Positions 1-5,614 of a DNA stretch of 10,318 nucleotides are shown piece by piece. Numbering within the stretch: the first letter of the stretch is position 1; every line of letters begins with the position of its first letter. The notes beneath the pieces are model-generated. The model searched no databases and was not told the origin of the DNA. It was given only the letters and a program-made list of their open reading frames with translations. The stretch spans positions 1 through 10,318 of the forward strand of contig VSOO01000043.1 in the NCBI GenBank assembly GCA_009774895.1, in the 5' to 3' direction. The DNA is from Alistipes sp. (GTDB taxonomy: Bacteria; Bacteroidota; Bacteroidia; Bacteroidales; Rikenellaceae). The position numbers and the translations under genes were made by a program.

Positions 1-1
1 C

Positions 2-961
2 GGCGATGTGACGACCATCATGCTCTGGATGAACGACAACGTGACGGCATGGCCCCTGATGCGGAGTCTGCTCCTGCCCTGCCTCGTCTCTACGGTCATA
101 CCCGTACTGCTGGCCTCGCGCGGTCTGCGGGGCACTTTTCCCGCCCCGGCTGCTGCTGCGGCCGCGCACGCCGGAAAACGGATCGCAGCGGCGGATGCCC
201 CGACACGCCGCAGCGCGCGCACCTCTGCCGCCGGAAACGGCAGGAACCCGGGCCGCGGCAAGGCGGACGCCGCGGCACGTGCGGAGGCGGCAGCGCGGCG
301 TCGCAGCCTCCTCTTCCTTGCGGCCGGAGTGGCGGGGCTGCTCTTCGTGCCGCTGTTCCGCAGCCTTACCGGCCTGCCGCCCTACATGGGCATGATGATC
401 GCACTGGGCGTGCTGTGGGCGTTGTCCGAATGGATGAACCGCCGCGTGCCCGCGGATGCCGCGGCGGTGCGCATGCCCGAGGTGCTGCGCCGTGTCGATC
501 TCTCGACGATCCTCTTCTTCCTCGGAATTCTGATGGCCGTGGGTGCGCTCGAAAGCGCGGGGCTGCTGCGTGCGGCGGCCCAGGCGCTCGACCGGGGCGT
601 GCATGAGGTCTTTGCCGTGGCGGGCGCCATCGGACTGCTCTCCTCGGTGATCGACAACGTGCCGCTGGTGGCCGCCTGCATGGGTATGTACCCCGTGGCC
701 GACGCGGCGACCGTGGCCGCGGGAGCCGATGCGGCGTACCGCATGGCGTTCGTGGCCGACGGACTGTTCTGGCGGCTGCTCTCGTTCTGCGCCGGCACGG
801 GAGGCAGCCTGCTCATCATCGGCTCGGCGGCGGGCGTGGTGGTCATGGGCATCGAGCGGATCACGTTCGCCTGGTACCTGCGCCGCATGGCGTGGCTGGC
901 GCTCGCAGGCTACGTCGCGGGCATGGCGCTGATCTGGATCGAACGCCTCGCGGGGTTCTGA
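2..961 (+). CDS. nhaD: NhaD-type Na+/H+ antiporter, C-terminal part (5' end outside window)
   Basis: Integral inner-membrane antiporter that exchanges Na+ (or Li+) for H+. The reading frame is open to the left edge, and the first codons give GDVTTIMLW, an internal NhaD motif, so the GTG at 8 is not the true start. Numbering from that GTG, hydrophobic segments lie near residues 18-37, 99-118, 126-142, 164-187, 200-228 and 244-310. Signature stretches are DLSTILFFLGILMAV (164-178), IDNVPLVAA (215-223) and GTGGSLLIIGSAAG (253-266), all typical of NhaD within the ArsB/NhaD superfamily. The length seen agrees with the last two thirds of a protein of roughly 450-480 residues. The odd part is a loop at about 42-98 that is very rich in Ala, Arg and Gly. 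Family assignment is firm; ion specificity is inferred. Confidence 0.9.
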   Translation, partial: GDVTTIMLWMNDNVTAWPLMRSLLLPCLVSTVIPVLLASRGLRGTFPAPAAAAAAHAGKRIAAADAPTRRSARTSAAGNGRNPGRGKADAAARAEAAARRRSLLFLAAGVAGLLFVPLFRSLTGLPPYMGMMIALGVLWALSEWMNRRVPADAAAVRMPEVLRRVDLSTILFFLGILMAVGALESAGLLRAAAQALDRGVHEVFAVAGAIGLLSSVIDNVPLVAACMGMYPVADAATVAAGADAAYRMAFVADGLFWRLLSFCAGTGGSLLIIGSAAGVVVMGIERITFAWYLRRMAWLALAGYVAGMALIWIERLAGF

Positions 962-1041
962 CACGCGCTTTCCGTGCGGCGAACGGCGTCCGGGTACGGA
1001 TTTTGCAACAGGAGGAGATGAAATAAAAAAACAACGGAATT

Positions 1042-1314
1042 ATGTATTTTTTGTGGTATCTTCTGATCGGTCTGGTCGCCGGATGGCTGGCCAGCCTCGT
1101 AGTCAAGGGCAACGGTTCGGGTCTGGTGATGAATCTGGTGCTCGGTGTGATCGGCGGTCTGCTGGGCGGCTGGATTCTTTCGTGGTTCGGCGTGCTCGCC
1201 GTGGGCACCTTCGGCAGCCTCGTGGCCGCGCTCGTAGGTGCGGTGGTGCTGTTGTGGATCGCCGCCGCCATCAACAAAAGAAAACACAACACTCAGAATG
1301 TGAATCATGAATAA
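1042..1314 (+). CDS. GlsB/YeaQ/YmgE-type small stress-response membrane protein
   Basis: A 90-residue, almost wholly hydrophobic inner-membrane protein. Three glycine-rich membrane segments lie near residues 4-21, 28-50 and 53-75, followed by a short basic and polar tail (KRKH). The pattern of GLVAGWLA, then VLGVIGGLLGGWI, then a final helix is that of the GlsB/YeaQ/YmgE (transglycosylase-associated) family, which in other bacteria is linked to general stress responses; the biochemical role is not established. The start at 1042 is the first Met of the hydrophobic frame. AGGAGG at 1010-1015 is about 26 nt upstream, too far to be its Shine-Dalgarno site, and the leader just before the ATG is A-rich as in many Bacteroidetes genes. 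The 3' end overlaps the next gene by 8 nt, so the two are probably translated together. Confidence 0.85.
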   Translation: MYFLWYLLIGLVAGWLASLVVKGNGSGLVMNLVLGVIGGLLGGWILSWFGVLAVGTFGSLVAALVGAVVLLWIAAAINKRKHNTQNVNHE

Positions 1315-1531
1315 CGAAAAAATCAAAGGGTGGGCGAACTCCGCAGCGGAGAACACCCGCAGTACGGTAGACAAGGTGTCGGACAAGGTGGACCATGCCG
1401 CAGACCGCATGGCGGAAAAGGGCCGCGAGGCCGCGAACCGCGTGAAGGAGGGCATTCACAAGGCCACGCACCGCGTGGAGGAGGGCGCCGAGAAGGCGAC
1501 CGACCGCATGAAGGAGAAGCTGGGCCGCTAA
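1307..1531 (+). CDS. LEA-like protein of five 11-residue amphipathic repeats
   Basis: A 74-residue, highly charged protein with no signal peptide and no cysteine. After a 19-residue lead (MNNEKIKGWANSAAENTRS) the rest divides exactly into five 11-residue units: 20-30, 31-41, 42-52, 53-63 and 64-74. The last four share A-(A/T)-x-R-(M/V)-x-E-(K/G)-x-x-x; for example AADRMAEKGRE and ATHRVEEGAEK. The first (TVDKVSDKVDH) is diverged but keeps the charge pattern. Such 11-mers resemble group 3 LEA proteins and apolipoprotein-like amphipathic helices, and small YtxH or CsbD-type stress proteins are similar in character. The start at 1307 overlaps the upstream membrane-protein gene by 8 nt, suggesting translational coupling and a joint role at the membrane under osmotic or envelope stress. 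That role is inference; the repeat is directly visible. A hairpin follows the stop. Confidence 0.75.
   Translation: MNNEKIKGWANSAAENTRSTVDKVSDKVDHAADRMAEKGREAANRVKEGIHKATHRVEEGAEKATDRMKEKLGR
1364..1528 (+). repeat. 33-bp coding repeat (11 codons), five units
   Basis: Units are at 1364-1396, 1397-1429, 1430-1462, 1463-1495 and 1496-1528. DNA similarity is clearest between units three and four, which share the block ACCGCGTG followed by AGGAGGGC. This suggests growth by tandem duplication followed by divergence. Confidence 0.7.
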
Positions 1532-1553
1532 TCGGCGCGCCCGACGATCCGAA

Positions 1554-1591
1554 CGCCGGAGCCGGACCTCGCAAAGGGTCCGGCTCCGGCG
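1554..1591 (+). terminator. 15-bp perfect hairpin after the stress-protein pair
   Basis: The left arm CGCCGGAGCCGGACC (1554-1568) is the exact reverse complement of 1577-1591, around an 8-nt loop (TCGCAAAG). It lies 22 nt after the stop at 1531. No U-tract follows, so it may be a weak intrinsic terminator or an mRNA 3'-end stabiliser. Confidence 0.6.
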
Positions 1592-1731
1592 TATTGCAGT
1601 CCCGGGAGAGGCGTCCGGCGACTTCCCCGCTTTCACTCCTCGCAGCATCCGAACTGCGTCCGGGCCGAAAAGCCATCCGCTGCCCGGGGAGTCCGTCGCG
1701 TAAACCCGCTCCGGGCGCTGCCCGGGAAGCA

Positions 1732-1759
1732 GGGCGCCCGCATCCGGTGCGGGGCGCCT
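1732..1759 (-). terminator. Possible terminator hairpin at the end of the DUF4294 gene
   Basis: GGGCGCC plus CGCA (1732-1742) can pair with TGCG plus GGGGCGCCT (1748-1759) around a 5-nt loop, with one bulged G at 1754. It touches the DUF4294 stop codon at 1759-1761. No U-tract follows on the minus strand, so the call is weak. The rest of 1592-1731 shows no gene. Confidence 0.3.
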
Positions 1760-2340
1760 CAGAGCAGCCCGGCCTCGTAGTAGATCACGATCTGTTCGAT
1801 CAGGCGGTCTTCGCCCTCCTTGTCGTACTCCGACTTGAGGTTCTGGCCGAAGACGCGCGATATGCTCTGCCAGAACCCCGCCACGAAGCCGCCGCGGAAC
1901 TCCTTCAGGATTTCGTAGGCCGTGTACTCCGTCTCGCGGTCGATGAGCTTGAGCAGCACGCGCCCCTGCGTGCGGGTCATCTTTTTCAGTACGGGGGTGT
2001 ATTCCGCCTTTATCTCGTCGTAGACTCCCTTGATGTAGGCTTTCTGGGCCTTTTTCGTCGGCAGGCGGCACAGTTCCGCCTCCATGTCGGCCATTTTCTC
2101 GCGCGCCAGCTGCGCCACGGGGTAGACCTTCTTCACGGCATCGACCAGCTTGCGGTAGCGGCGCAGGTCGATCGGGCGGCTGAAGACGTAGACGGGCAGC
2201 ACGTAGAACGTGGGAACCGAGTCGCCCCGCTCCTCGACCCACTCGCGGTGCCAGAAGCCCGGACCGCCTCCCTGGGCCGCGGCGCCCGAGGGGGCGAGCA
2301 GCGCCAGCAGTGCGACGAAAAGAGCGAGTCTGCGTTTCAT
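1759..2340 (-). CDS. Secreted DUF4294 protein
   Basis: A 193-residue exported protein of unknown molecular function, of a family found in Bacteroidetes. The start at 2340 was chosen because it gives a clean signal peptide, MKRRLALFVALLALLAPSGAAAQ, with probable cleavage after AAA. The longer frame from 2400 would run through the promoter. The mature part matches the DUF4294 pattern as I recall it: a YVLPVYVFSRP segment, then a helical region with RRYRKLVDAVKKVYPVAQLA, then TPVLKKMTRTQGRVLLKLIDRE, and a C-terminal GFWQSISRVFGQNLKSEYD-type block. It is divergent from the thioesterase gene, with 53 nt between the two starts and an exact TAnnTTTG element for each direction. There is no lipobox, so the mature protein should be periplasmic or surface-released. 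Confidence 0.8.
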   Translation of the reverse strand: MKRRLALFVALLALLAPSGAAAQGGGPGFWHREWVEERGDSVPTFYVLPVYVFSRPIDLRRYRKLVDAVKKVYPVAQLAREKMADMEAELCRLPTKKAQKAYIKGVYDEIKAEYTPVLKKMTRTQGRVLLKLIDRETEYTAYEILKEFRGGFVAGFWQSISRVFGQNLKSEYDKEGEDRLIEQIVIYYEAGLL

Positions 2341-2355
2341 GACCGTAAAAAATAT

Positions 2356-2363
2356 TACCTTTG
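2356..2363 (+). promoter_or_regulatory. Bacteroidetes -7 element for the FlK-like thioesterase
   Basis: TACCTTTG is an exact TAnnTTTG match, 30 nt before the ATG at 2394. No clear -33 TTTG is visible at the usual distance. Confidence 0.65.
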
Positions 2364-2365
2364 TG

Positions 2366-2373
2366 CAAATATA
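2366..2373 (-). promoter_or_regulatory. Bacteroidetes -7 element for the DUF4294 gene
   Basis: The minus strand reads TATATTTG, an exact TAnnTTTG match, 25 nt before the start at 2340. It lies only 2 bp from the opposing element at 2356-2363, so both promoters occupy the same DNA. Confidence 0.6.
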
Positions 2374-2393
2374 CCAATTATATCTTACAACGT

Positions 2394-2795
2394 ATGACAC
2401 GATCGGATATTATCCTCGAAAAGGGTCTTTCGGCCCAGTGCACCGCCGTGGCGGACGAAACCAACTCGGCCGCACGCATGGGTTCGGGCGACCTGCCGGT
2501 ATTCGCCACGCCCTCGATGGTGGCGCTCATGGAGCATGCGGCCATGACGGCCGTAGCGGCCGCACTGCCCGAGGGAGCCACGACCGTAGGGTCGGAGATC
2601 GCGACCACGCACATCAAGCCGTCGGGCGCGGGGGCCCGCATCACCGCCACGGCCGTGCTGACGGCGGTCGAGGGGCGCAAACTCACCTTCAACGTCGGTG
2701 CGCGCGACGAGGAGGGGATGATCGGCGAGGGGGTGCACGTGCGCTTCGTGGTCGATCGCGAGAAGTTCATGGCCAAGGTCGCGCCGCGCGGCTGA
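2394..2795 (+). CDS. FlK-like hotdog acyl-CoA thioesterase
   Basis: A 133-residue cytosolic single-hotdog thioesterase, predicted to hydrolyse a small acyl-CoA. The family prototype is the fluoroacetyl-CoA thioesterase FlK, whose triad is Thr42, Glu50 and His76. Here T39 (in VFATP), E47 (in ALMEHAA) and H73 (in TTHIKPSG) keep exactly the same spacings of 8 and 26 residues. Other family marks are NSAARMGSGDLPVFATP, TTVGSEIATTHI, EGRKLTFNV and the ending HVRFVVDREKF. The start at 2394 is preferred over the upstream in-frame ATG at 2361 because the latter lies inside the -7 element and gives an N-terminus unlike the family. Fluoroacetate is an unlikely substrate here; a housekeeping role on short acyl-CoAs is inference. 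Confidence 0.85.
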   Translation: MTRSDIILEKGLSAQCTAVADETNSAARMGSGDLPVFATPSMVALMEHAAMTAVAAALPEGATTVGSEIATTHIKPSGAGARITATAVLTAVEGRKLTFNVGARDEEGMIGEGVHVRFVVDREKFMAKVAPRG

Positions 2796-2832
2796 GTGCC
2801 CGGATGTCCGGGGGCCGGGGCGGCGCGCACCC

Positions 2833-2859
2833 GTCCGCTTTGTCCGCTCCGTCCGCCTG
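2833..2859. repeat. Three tandem 9-bp units
   Basis: GTCCGCTTT, GTCCGCTCC and GTCCGCCTG run head to tail at 2833, 2842 and 2851. They sit between the thioesterase stop and the bacterioferritin terminator, in a 187-nt gene-free gap that is otherwise GC-rich. A small CCCGG/CCGGG hairpin at 2799-2812 follows the thioesterase stop. Confidence 0.6.
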
Positions 2860-2933
2860 CGAACGGCGGCGGCGCGTCCGGCCCGCAAGTCCGCAGGCAC
2901 CGCGCTGCGGCCGCCAGCCTGTCCGCACAACGG

Positions 2934-2959
2934 AAAACCCCGGCCGCAAAGCCGGGGTT
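2934..2959 (-). terminator. Intrinsic terminator of the bacterioferritin gene
   Basis: AACCCCGGC (2936-2944) pairs perfectly with GCCGGGGTT (2951-2959) around a 6-nt loop. Read on the minus strand, the stem runs into TTTT, and it starts 23 nt after the stop of the gene ending at 2983. Confidence 0.75.
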
Positions 2960-2982
2960 CGTCGTCGGGTGATGCGGGGAGG

Positions 2983-3528
2983 CTACTCCTTGTCGTGGCC
3001 CTCCGGGGGGCCCGCCTTGCGGCTGTTGGCCTTGCTGCCGGCGATCGACTGAAGCACGAGGTACTCTTTCGAACCGTAGTCGAGGAAGTTCTGGAGTTCG
3101 GTGCGGAAGAGGTCGTGGTGCTTCTCCTCTTCGACCAGGATGTCCTGGAACATCTTGTGCGACACGGCGTCGTTGTGCTCCGAGCAGATGCGCGAGGCGC
3201 GGTTGTAGAATTCGATCGTGCTGGCTTCGAGCTCCATCGCGAGGCGCAGGGCCTCCTGCGGATCGTGGATCTGGCGTGTGGCGAACGAGGCGTCCATGCG
3301 CACGTCGCCTTCGAGGTACATGATCCGTTCGGAGAACTCCTCGATGTGGCGCATCTCGGCGATGGAGATCTGACGCATCGTGCGCGACAGATATTCGTAG
3401 CCCGCGTCTTCGAAACGCACGTGGAAATACATGTACTGCAACGAGGTGGCGATCTCCTTGCCGATGGCATCGTTCAGCAGGTCGATGCTCGTCTGAAATT
3501 TGTTCTGCGGTTTGTTGTTCTCTTCCAT
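2983..3528 (-). CDS. bfr: Bacterioferritin (haem-type ferritin)
   Basis: A 181-residue cytosolic iron-storage protein of the four-helix ferritin fold that oxidises Fe(II) at a diiron site and stores ferric mineral in a 24-mer shell. The ligands E25, E58, H61, E101, E134 and H137 repeat the E. coli Bfr set (E18, E51, H54, E94, E127, H130) with every spacing conserved. M59 corresponds to Bfr Met52, the axial haem ligand between subunits, in the motif AEMRHIEEF. The start at 3528 is the Met opening MEENNKPQ; the longer upstream frame is a GC-rich artefact with unlikely composition. About 20 extra C-terminal residues (KANSRKAGPPEGHDKE) extend beyond the usual 158-residue length. A terminator lies downstream and an 8-bp dyad just upstream. 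Haem binding and 24-mer assembly are inferred from residues. Confidence 0.87.
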   Translation of the reverse strand: MEENNKPQNKFQTSIDLLNDAIGKEIATSLQYMYFHVRFEDAGYEYLSRTMRQISIAEMRHIEEFSERIMYLEGDVRMDASFATRQIHDPQEALRLAMELEASTIEFYNRASRICSEHNDAVSHKMFQDILVEEEKHHDLFRTELQNFLDYGSKEYLVLQSIAGSKANSRKAGPPEGHDKE

Positions 3529-3537
3529 GGAAAGAAT

Positions 3538-3562
3538 GGTTTTGCCCGAACGATGCAAAACC
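3538..3562 (-). promoter_or_regulatory. Dyad upstream of bacterioferritin start
   Basis: GGTTTTGC (3538-3545) and GCAAAACC (3555-3562) form a perfect 8-bp inverted repeat with a 9-nt spacer, 9 nt before the ATG. It may be a repressor site or a 5'-leader hairpin controlling an iron or redox gene. No exact TAnnTTTG was found nearby. Confidence 0.45.
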
Positions 3563-3642
3563 CGTTCCACGACGATTCCGCTGCGCCGGCGCAACCTCCT
3601 CCGCGCGTTCGGAAAAGAGCGGCCCGCGGCGTCCGACGGATA

Positions 3643-3664
3643 CGCCGGAGCGCCGGAGCGCCGG
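3643..3664. repeat. 8-bp tandem repeat, 2.75 units
   Basis: CGCCGGAG at 3643 and 3651, then CGCCGG at 3659, in the 199-nt gap between the bacterioferritin start and the acyl-ACP thioesterase stop. No convincing terminator with a U-tract was found for the thioesterase in this gap. Confidence 0.55.
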
Positions 3665-3727
3665 GGGCCGCCCGTGGGGCTGCGCAGGTTCCGTTTGCGG
3701 GCGCCGCGGACCGGAGGAGCTTCGCGG

Positions 3728-4468
3728 TCACTCCGCCGCCCCACGCCACTCCACCGAGGCGCGCACCGCTTCGTGCCCTTCGCAGGCGATGGCGAAGAGC
3801 CACAGGGCGTCGTCGCGGCGCTCCCATCCCACGTCGAGCAGGTCGCCGTGGCGGCATTCGCGGAGGAAGTGGATGTCGCACCGTACGGGCCGCTGTGCCG
3901 AGGCCGTTTCCACGGGCATGCAGTCGAACATGAGGTCGATGTAGCGCATGGTGTTCATGTGGCGGTTGAAGTCGATGTCGCTGTATGCCACGCGGTGCGC
4001 GAGGTGCTCTGCGGGTTCCACCGAGCGGATCTTGCGCGGCTTCTCGGCGGGCGACGGCTCGGCGACCAGGGCGTCGTCGTGCGCACGCCCTACGCCCGAC
4101 AGGTCAAGCGCCGTGCGGGTGTCGAGGTCGATCATCGCCCACTGCGACACGGCGCGGCCGAACGTGCGGCCCTCGGCGTCTTCGAGGACGAAGTTGCGCG
4201 TGGAGAGCACCCGGCCGTAGTCGCTGATCCAGGTGGCGATGCGGTAGTCGTCGTACTGTGCGGGGCGCCGGTCGAGTTCGAGCGCCAGGCGCGAAAGGAC
4301 CCACGAGCAGTTGTGTTTCGTGAGCGCATCGACGCCGAATCCCTTGCCGTGCGCATCGACGCCCGCGGCGTTGAGCACCGCGGCACCCAGCGCTGAAATC
4401 GTGGCGTGCATCGTGAAATCGACCGCTTCGGGCTCCACCCGATAGCGGTAAACGCTTTTTTCTGCCAT
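3728..4468 (-). CDS. Acyl-ACP thioesterase (FatA/FatB family, double hotdog)
   Basis: A 246-residue cytosolic enzyme predicted to release free fatty acid from acyl-carrier protein. The N-terminal hotdog carries the family opening around residues 17-60 (DFTMHATISALGAAVLNAAG, then KHNCSWVLSR). The C-terminal hotdog holds D166, N168 and H170 in SDIDFNRHMNTMRYIDL, and E204-C205 in HFLREC. These align with Asp281, Asn283, His285, Glu319 and Cys320 of plant FatB, with the His-to-Glu spacing of 34 preserved, so the active site looks complete. The start at 4468 was chosen because the -7 element lies 21 nt upstream and the protein then begins directly with the family N-terminus. It is divergent from the membrane protein at 4549. 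Chain-length preference cannot be read from sequence. Confidence 0.88.
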   Translation of the reverse strand: MAEKSVYRYRVEPEAVDFTMHATISALGAAVLNAAGVDAHGKGFGVDALTKHNCSWVLSRLALELDRRPAQYDDYRIATWISDYGRVLSTRNFVLEDAEGRTFGRAVSQWAMIDLDTRTALDLSGVGRAHDDALVAEPSPAEKPRKIRSVEPAEHLAHRVAYSDIDFNRHMNTMRYIDLMFDCMPVETASAQRPVRCDIHFLRECRHGDLLDVGWERRDDALWLFAIACEGHEAVRASVEWRGAAE

Positions 4469-4489
4469 ATTTTTCCGAATCTTGCAGTA

Positions 4490-4497
4490 CAAAGATA
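4490..4497 (-). promoter_or_regulatory. Bacteroidetes -7 element for the acyl-ACP thioesterase
   Basis: The minus strand reads TATCTTTG, an exact TAnnTTTG match, 21 nt before the start at 4468. A second element for the opposite direction lies 12 bp away. Confidence 0.7.
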
Positions 4498-4509
4498 GGG
4501 TATTTTCGC

Positions 4510-4517
4510 TATATTTG
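4510..4517 (+). promoter_or_regulatory. Bacteroidetes -7 element for the membrane-protein gene at 4549
   Basis: TATATTTG, an exact TAnnTTTG match, 31 nt before the ATG at 4549. Confidence 0.65.
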
Positions 4518-4548
4518 TTGTCGATCCTGTTCTTCAAAAATTCGTGCG

Positions 4549-5157
4549 ATGAAAAACAACCTCGACTTTGCCCTTACGGTGCGTGAAATGTGCGTCGCGG
4601 GGCTGAAAAACCTGCCTGCGGTCGTCGCTGCGGTCGTGCTGTGGGCACTGACCGTCTGGATTCCCTACCTCAATGTCGGCACCACGATCGGCCTGGCCAT
4701 GCTCCCGCTGTCGATGACCGACGGGAAAAAGGTCAATCCGCTCTCGATTTTCGATTCCCGCTGGCGCCGATGCATGGGCGAATACCTGCTGCTGGGCGTA
4801 TTGCTTTTGTGCGGTGTCCTTGCGGCCATGTTCTTCCTGTTCGTGCCCGGCATCGTGGTGGCGCTGTCGTGGTCGCTCGCGGGGTTCTATCTCTGCGACC
4901 GGGGCAAGAACCCCGTGCAGGCGCTGCATGCCAGCGGCGAAGCCACCTACGGCAGCAAGTGGATGATCTTTCTGGTCACGCTGCTGTTGCAGTTCGTGTA
5001 TTTTCTGTTCTATACTGCGGCGGTTCAATGCTCCCTCCGCACGGAGTCCGTGGCGCTGGTCATCGTGCTGGGTGTGCTGCTGCTGGCCGTTTTCGCGTCG
5101 TTTCAATATGCCGCATCGGCTTCGGTGTGGCGCCAGTTGCGCGACAACGCGGAGTAG
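4549..5157 (+). CDS. Polytopic membrane protein, DUF975/YciC-like
   Basis: A 202-residue inner-membrane protein of unknown function. Hydrophobic segments lie near residues 22-55 (probably two, separated by the IPYLNVGTT turn), 79-118 (two), 138-160 and 165-190. The central stretch, with VPGIVVALSWSLAGFYLCD then a VQALHASGEATYGSKWMIFL block, resembles the PGI...S..A...D...AL..S...G.K...F pattern of DUF975 and YciC-type membrane proteins. That resemblance is from memory and is moderate. The start at 4549 follows the -7 element by 31 nt. The gene is divergent from the acyl-ACP thioesterase; shared control through the common intergenic DNA is possible. A 13-bp hairpin follows. Confidence 0.6.
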   Translation: MKNNLDFALTVREMCVAGLKNLPAVVAAVVLWALTVWIPYLNVGTTIGLAMLPLSMTDGKKVNPLSIFDSRWRRCMGEYLLLGVLLLCGVLAAMFFLFVPGIVVALSWSLAGFYLCDRGKNPVQALHASGEATYGSKWMIFLVTLLLQFVYFLFYTAAVQCSLRTESVALVIVLGVLLLAVFASFQYAASASVWRQLRDNAE

Positions 5158-5217
5158 ACGTTCGCGTAAGGCCGCGGTGCGCGCGAGAGCGCGGTGCGTC
5201 GTCCGCCGCGCATGCGA

Positions 5218-5249
5218 AAGCCCGTTCATCGTGTTCGATGAACGGGCTT
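5218..5249. terminator. Bidirectional hairpin between convergent genes
   Basis: AAGCCCGTTCATC (5218-5230) pairs perfectly with GATGAACGGGCTT (5237-5249) around the loop GTGTTC. It lies 60 nt after the membrane-protein stop (+) and about 67 nt after the TSCPD gene stop (-), so it can serve both. U-tracts are short in both directions. Confidence 0.6.
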
Positions 5250-5261
5250 CCTGTTCGGTGC

Positions 5262-5312
5262 CGGGTCTCCAGACGTTCGGGTCTCCGGATTCCGGGTCTT
5301 TGAGTCTCCGGG
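5262..5312. repeat. Degenerate 15-16-bp direct repeats
   Basis: CGGGTCTCC occurs at 5262 and 5278, CGGGTCT at 5293 and GTCTCCGG at 5305, giving periods of 16, 15 and about 12. They lie between the shared hairpin and the TSCPD gene stop. Confidence 0.5.
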
Positions 5313-5316
5313 GCGG

Positions 5317-5586
5317 TTACTCGGCGGCGGTGCGCTGCGTCATCGCTTCGCGCAGCGCCCGGGCGAACTGGTCGGGGCACGAGGTGCCCTTGCCGCGGCA
5401 GTCGATGCCCTCCAGGCGGCGGATCGCCTCCTCGGCCTCCATGCCCTCGACCAGTGCGGCGACGCCCTGCGTATTGCCGTGGCAGCCGCCCGTGAAGCGC
5501 AGGTCGCGGACGACGGTGCCGTCGAGCGTGAATTCGATGAGGCGCGAGCAGGTTCCCTGCGGGGTGTAGGTGTGTTTCGTTTCCAT
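5317..5586 (-). CDS. TSCPD-domain small cysteine protein (TIGR03905 type)
   Basis: An 89-residue cytosolic protein. Its signature is TSCPDQ at residues 68-73, which names the TSCPD domain also seen at the C-terminus of some ribonucleotide reductases. Four cysteines, C13 (GTCSRLIEF), C35 (TGGCHGNTQG), C63 (IDCRG) and C70 (TSCPD), are at the positions expected for the stand-alone family and may bind a metal. The GCHGNTQGVAALVEGM block is a second family mark. The molecular function is unknown to me. The gene is monocistronic: its own -7 element is 28 nt upstream and a hairpin is shared with the convergent gene. It is complete and of typical length. Confidence 0.85.
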   Translation of the reverse strand: METKHTYTPQGTCSRLIEFTLDGTVVRDLRFTGGCHGNTQGVAALVEGMEAEEAIRRLEGIDCRGKGTSCPDQFARALREAMTQRTAAE

Positions 5587-5614
5587 GTGCGTATTCGTTT
5601 TGGGTATGCGGCCG

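Noticed and set aside
1271..2377. 368-residue minus-strand frame running from the stress-protein pair through the DUF4294 gene
   Set aside because: It is out of frame with the DUF4294 gene, very rich in Arg and Gly, and overlaps better-supported genes on both strands.
2361..2393. Upstream ATG that would add 11 residues to the FlK-like thioesterase
   Set aside because: The codon lies within the TACCTTTG promoter element, so it would not be in the transcript.
2394..2795. Fluoroacetate resistance as the role of the FlK-like gene
   Set aside because: The catalytic triad spacing fits the family, but most family members are not fluoroacetyl-CoA specific and nothing nearby concerns organofluorine metabolism.
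2995..3933. 312-residue open frame on the plus strand across the bacterioferritin and acyl-ACP thioesterase genes
   Set aside because: It is antisense to two genes with complete active-site patterns; long antisense frames are expected at this GC content, and it shows no domain pattern.
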